Source: UMGS172 sp964424555
Lineage (GTDB): Bacteria > Bacillota > Clostridia > Oscillospirales > Acutalibacteraceae
Assembly: GCA_964424555.1 (NCBI GenBank)
Contig: CAYRIX010000001.1
Location: 1 to 64,000 of the forward strand
DNA length: 64,000 bases
Direction of reading: 5' to 3'
Shown here: piece by piece, positions 61,261-64,000 of the stretch
Layout: every line of letters starts with the position of its first letter
Numbering within the stretch: position 1 is the stretch's first letter
Notes under the pieces: generated by a model
The model's database searches: none
Seen by the model: the letters and a program-made list of their open reading frames with translations, nothing else
What the model was told of the DNA's origin: nothing
Made by a program: the position numbers and the translations under genes

Positions 61261-61400
61261 TGTGGGGTTTAGGCAGTAAACAACCAACTACCAAACCCCA
61301 TGCGTTTTGTTTTGTGAGGACTTTACATAAGTCTGCCACCCTGTGCTTCTCTACTGCACAGGGGAACGGTCTTTTGACAATGCATACCGCTCATTGTCGC
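61261..61400. other. Hairpin-rich gene-free stretch
   Basis: Several perfect stems follow one another: GGGGTTT/AAACCCC (61264-61298), GGACTT/AAGTC (61318-61333), CCCTGTGC/GCACAGGG (61339-61363) and GACAATG/CATTGTC (61376-61398). No ORF on either strand has a ribosome site or recognisable product. It could belong to the same RNA locus. I could not match it to RNase P RNA, tmRNA, 6S or SRP RNA. Confidence 0.45.
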
Positions 61401-61436
61401 CAAACAATGCATAAAAGAGCCAAGACTTGTTGCGAC

Positions 61437-61482
61437 GCAAGCACACGACCCGTCGGGATATCCCGACGGGTCGTGTGCTTGT
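61437..61482. terminator. Perfect 20-bp palindrome after oxidoreductase gene
   Basis: Arms AAGCACACGACCCGTCGGGA and its exact reverse complement (61439-61458, 61461-61480) with a two-base loop lie ten bases after the stop of the oxidoreductase at 61491. A U-tract is lacking on the minus strand, so it may be a terminator, an RNA 3' end protector or a protein site. Confidence 0.6.
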
Positions 61483-61490
61483 ATCTTCAA

Positions 61491-62546
61491 TTATGCCTTT
61501 TCGTCAAACTTCACGGGTGCGCCGTTTTGTGCATCGGAAGCAAAGGCTGCCTCCATAACCTTCATAACTCGGCGAACCTGAGGCAGGGTGATGAGTGCAG
61601 GCTCTGTACCGTCAATAGCCTTAACAAGGTTGCGGTAGTAATCGTGAACGTCACTCTGAGGTCTTTCTACCTCGTAGGTGTCGGTCGTGATCTCGTCACG
61701 GGGAGCCATGGTCTTGGTAATACCTGCGGCGGTCTGTACAGGGAGAACATCATTTTCGTGCCATGCCTTGCACTTTACGACCTTGGCATTCTCACGCCAA
61801 TCCTGAATAATGGCAGTACCCTTTTTGCACTGCATATAGAATCTCGGCAGAGCAATAAAGTTAAACGTTCCAACCTCAATATAAGCGGTCTTGCCGTCAA
61901 CGAACTTAATGGTGAGCTTAAAACCATCATCAACCTCATCAGTGGTGATGTGGGTGCAGGTACAGGAAACGGTATCGATTTCGCTTGTAATGAGGAACAG
62001 CATTTGGTCGATAAGATGCACACCCCAGTCAAGGATCATGCCGCCGCCATAAGGCTTGTGGCAACGCCAGTCAGAGGGGATACCACGGGAACCGTGAATA
62101 CGTGACTCGATATTGATGACCTCACCGATGTCGCCGTCCTCGATGATTTTCTTCATGCCAAGGAAGTCAACGTCCCAACGGCGGTTCTGGTGAACTGTAA
62201 ACAACCTGCCCGATTCGTTGGCTGCCGAAATCATTCTGTCAAGAGCGGCAACGCCCATTTCAACCGGCTTTTCGCAGACAACGTTCTTGCCTGCCTTAAG
62301 TGACCGGACAACGATATCCTCATGAACATCGTTAGGAGTAGCACAAACGACAACGTCTACGTTGGGGTCGCTGAGAACTGCTTCAAAAGACTCATAAGTA
62401 TGGATACCCTTGCTGCGGGCATACTCCATTCTTGATTCTTTGATGTCATATATACCTTGGAGGTTTACAACGTCACTTTTAAGCGCATGGTCACCGTGCC
62501 AGCCGCCCTGACCGCCAAAACCTACGATTGCAATGTTCTTTTTCAT
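61491..62546 (-). CDS. Gfo/Idh/MocA family oxidoreductase
   Basis: A 351-residue NAD(P)-dependent sugar or inositol dehydrogenase-like protein. The Rossmann motif is AIVGFGGQGG; the catalytic lysine is in CEKPVEMG, followed by the family's H-x-NRRWD stretch and the substrate-side DWGVHLIDQ (Asp-x3-His). It has the C-terminal sheet domain. It is on the same strand as two relatives upstream, which are closer to one another. Substrate unknown. Confidence 0.85.
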   Translation of the reverse strand: MKKNIAIVGFGGQGGWHGDHALKSDVVNLQGIYDIKESRMEYARSKGIHTYESFEAVLSDPNVDVVVCATPNDVHEDIVVRSLKAGKNVVCEKPVEMGVAALDRMISAANESGRLFTVHQNRRWDVDFLGMKKIIEDGDIGEVINIESRIHGSRGIPSDWRCHKPYGGGMILDWGVHLIDQMLFLITSEIDTVSCTCTHITTDEVDDGFKLTIKFVDGKTAYIEVGTFNFIALPRFYMQCKKGTAIIQDWRENAKVVKCKAWHENDVLPVQTAAGITKTMAPRDEITTDTYEVERPQSDVHDYYRNLVKAIDGTEPALITLPQVRRVMKVMEAAFASDAQNGAPVKFDEKA

Positions 62547-62622
62547 AACAATACCTCTCTTTTCTTTAGAGACAATAATTCATGTGCGCCCTAAACCCTC
62601 ATGCAGGCATTGGACGGTGTGA

Positions 62623-62644
62623 GCCTCCGCATTGCTGCGGAGGC
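62623..62644. repeat. Intercistronic hairpin
   Basis: A perfect 8-bp stem GCCTCCGC/GCGGAGGC with a six-base loop stands 20 bases after the stop of the second oxidoreductase. T-rich bases follow only on the plus side. It could be a weak terminator or an mRNA end protector. Confidence 0.45.
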
Positions 62645-62664
62645 ATCTTTTAAAAAATGTAAGA

Positions 62665-63831
62665 TTAGATCTCGGGGATCTCGATCTCGATTTCCTTGCC
62701 CAGTTCGTTCGACTTTACGATACCGTCGATAATAGCCTGGTTGTAGATGATCTCGCTCGAAGGAACGGTAGCGGTGCCACCCTCTTTAATAGCGTCAACA
62801 AAAGCACGGAGCTTCTGGCTGAAGAGGCTGGTCTTGGTAGGAATGAGCGGGACCTCATACTGAACGGGCTTGCCTGCAACGGTCTTATAAACAGTCAGAG
62901 GCTTGTTGAACTCACCATTCCAGCACTCGGTTGAAGGAATTCTCAAACCACCCTTTGTACCGAGGATAAGTGCGTCACCGCAGGTATCCATGTGCATCGC
63001 CCAAGAAATTCTGAAGTCGAGGATAATGCCGCCTTCGAGACGTACGAAGGCTGCTGCAAAGTCGTCAACACCGAACTTCTCTGCATACTCGGGATGGCCG
63101 TTATTAACATAGCCTGCATAGTTCGGGTCGGTGCCGAAGAAGTTGGACTTGTAGCCCGAAACGGTCAACGGCTTGGGATAGCCAACTGCTTTGAGGAGCA
63201 TATCGAGAGAATAAGAACCGATGTCACCAACAGCGCCGATACCGCCGGTCTCCTTCTCGATGAAGGTGGTGCCGAAGGGGGTGGGGATACCGATACGGCG
63301 TCCGCCGCCTGCCTGCAGGTAGTAAACCTGACCAAGCTCGCCACTGTCTACGATCTTCTTGATCATCTTCATGTTCTCACTCATTCTGGGCTGGAAGCCG
63401 ATGGTGAGGATCTTGCCCGACTTCTTCTCGGCCTTCATGACCTCAACAGCCTCGTCGAGAGTTACGGTGAAGGGCTTTTCGAGCATAACGTTTACGCCAT
63501 GCTCAAGAGCATAGATAGCGGGGCCTGCATGCTGGCAGTTGTAGGTGCAGATAGAAACACCGTCGATGTCCTTCTCTGCGTCAATGAGCTCACGGTCGGA
63601 ATTGTAGAAACGGATGTTTTCCACATCAAGTCCGTGCTTCTCGGCAAATTTCTTTGCCTTGCCGGGGATGATATCGGCCAATGCTACGATCTCAACGTCG
63701 GGCATATTCTTGTAGCCTGCGATGTGAGAATCTGCGATCCAACCGGTACCGATAATACCGACCTTAACCTTTTTGGACATGTCAATTTCTTTTACTTCCT
63801 GGTTTTCTTTAAAAGCGTCTAAGCCTGCCAT
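62665..63831 (-). CDS. Gfo/Idh/MocA family oxidoreductase
   Basis: A 388-residue relative. The Rossmann motif is GIIGTGWIADSHI (near residue 26), the catalytic lysine in LEKPFTVT, and GDIGSYSLD marks the substrate side. An extra 17-residue N-terminus (MAGLDAFKENQEVKEID) is supported by AGGAGG before the first ATG; a second ATG at 63780 lacks a site. The end IEIEIPEI is shared with the partial gene upstream, so these two are recent paralogues. Confidence 0.85.
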   Translation of the reverse strand: MAGLDAFKENQEVKEIDMSKKVKVGIIGTGWIADSHIAGYKNMPDVEIVALADIIPGKAKKFAEKHGLDVENIRFYNSDRELIDAEKDIDGVSICTYNCQHAGPAIYALEHGVNVMLEKPFTVTLDEAVEVMKAEKKSGKILTIGFQPRMSENMKMIKKIVDSGELGQVYYLQAGGGRRIGIPTPFGTTFIEKETGGIGAVGDIGSYSLDMLLKAVGYPKPLTVSGYKSNFFGTDPNYAGYVNNGHPEYAEKFGVDDFAAAFVRLEGGIILDFRISWAMHMDTCGDALILGTKGGLRIPSTECWNGEFNKPLTVYKTVAGKPVQYEVPLIPTKTSLFSQKLRAFVDAIKEGGTATVPSSEIIYNQAIIDGIVKSNELGKEIEIEIPEI

Positions 63832-63893
63832 AATAATGACCTCCTGTAATGGATTATAAATTTACTAAAACCGAAAGGGAGCTTTGCGGTTAA

Positions 63894-64000
63894 TTAGATT
63901 TCGGGAATCTCAACCTCGACCTCACGACCTGCCTTGGAAGAACGGTTGATACCGTCCAGAATGGCCTGATTGTAGATGATCTGGCTGGTGGGGACGGGAG
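63894..64000 (-). CDS. Gfo/Idh/MocA family oxidoreductase, C-terminal end
   Basis: Only the last 35 codons are in the window (minus strand, stop at 63896-63894). The end IIYNQAILDGI ... VEVEIPEI closely matches the C-terminus of the neighbouring gene (IIYNQAIIDGI ... IEIEIPEI). It is therefore the third oxidoreductase of a tandem set, with its start beyond the window. Confidence 0.8.
   Translation of the reverse strand, partial: PVPTSQIIYNQAILDGINRSSKAGREVEVEIPEI

Noticed and set aside
60853..61440. RNase P RNA, tmRNA, 6S or SRP RNA
   Set aside because: The conserved cores of these RNAs (for example the RNase P GAGGAAAGTCC and ACAGAA segments, or the SRP GGAAG-AGCAG loop) are not seen on either strand.
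61251..62105. 284-codon plus-strand ORF
   Set aside because: It is mostly antisense to the oxidoreductase at 61491-62546 and starts in the hairpin-rich RNA region without a ribosome site.

Overview
The window reads as a chromosomal segment of an endospore-forming, low-to-mid GC Clostridia member, most like the gut Oscillospiraceae/Ruminococcaceae. The reasons are a SpoIIID gene, a LysM-GH18 spore-type glucosidase, an IspH-ribosomal protein S1 fusion, the rsmG-noc pair, a HisZ plus short-form HisG histidine operon, AGGAGG-type ribosome binding sites and sigma-A promoters, and small palindromic intergenic repeats. No phage genes, transposase or CRISPR array was seen, and no tRNA or rRNA gene was recognised.

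Layout. 1-7 kb: end of a MATE transporter, a small metallophosphoesterase, noc and rsmG (minus), a LysM-GH18 protein and two membrane proteins. 6.9-16.7 kb: a long minus-strand housekeeping run (ispH-rpsA fusion, cmk, a flavoprotein, queT behind a probable preQ1-type leader, rnhA, lexA, galU, two zinc-ribbon/RING-like membrane proteins, a Nudix hydrolase, a left-handed beta-helix protein). 17.6-20.5 kb: a GH16 lipoprotein and an SGNH esterase, divergent from a complete ten-gene histidine operon (20.6-28.8 kb). 29-35.5 kb: a carbohydrate accessory region with a YgjV-like protein, an SDR, an enolase-superfamily dehydratase, a metallo-beta-lactamase-fold protein with a beta-solenoid N-terminus, a GH16 enzyme and an AraC regulator. 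Two near-identical 37-38 bp sites lie at the same distance from two predicted promoters there, so these genes look like one regulon. 35.5-37.4 kb: an IbrB/IbrA-like pair. 37.5-39.7 kb: a lysine riboswitch in front of an NhaC-family transporter. 39.8-49.4 kb: a HAD hydrolase, a second AraC regulator and three adjacent homologous metallophosphoesterases, predicted to be secreted, membrane-anchored and cytoplasmic. 49.5-55.7 kb: dusB, then polA, a low-molecular-weight phosphatase, rimI, tsaD and a C-GCAxxG-C-C protein. 55.8-60.8 kb: an XRE regulator divergent from a surface CHAP-domain repeat protein with a palindromic operator in its promoter, then spoIIID, a glycosyltransferase and yhaM. 60.8-61.5 kb: a gene-free, hairpin-rich stretch with two copies of a stem-loop whose stem changes while its loop stays constant, which is a candidate structured RNA. 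61.5-64 kb: two Gfo/Idh/MocA oxidoreductases and the end of a third.

The most interesting signals are the GH16/MBL/AraC regulon with matched operators, the three metallophosphoesterases, the unassigned structured RNA locus near 61 kb, the IbrAB-like pair, the solenoid-MBL fusion, the preQ1-type leader of queT and the operator-controlled surface CHAP protein. All functional calls come from motifs and context read by eye; no database search was run.
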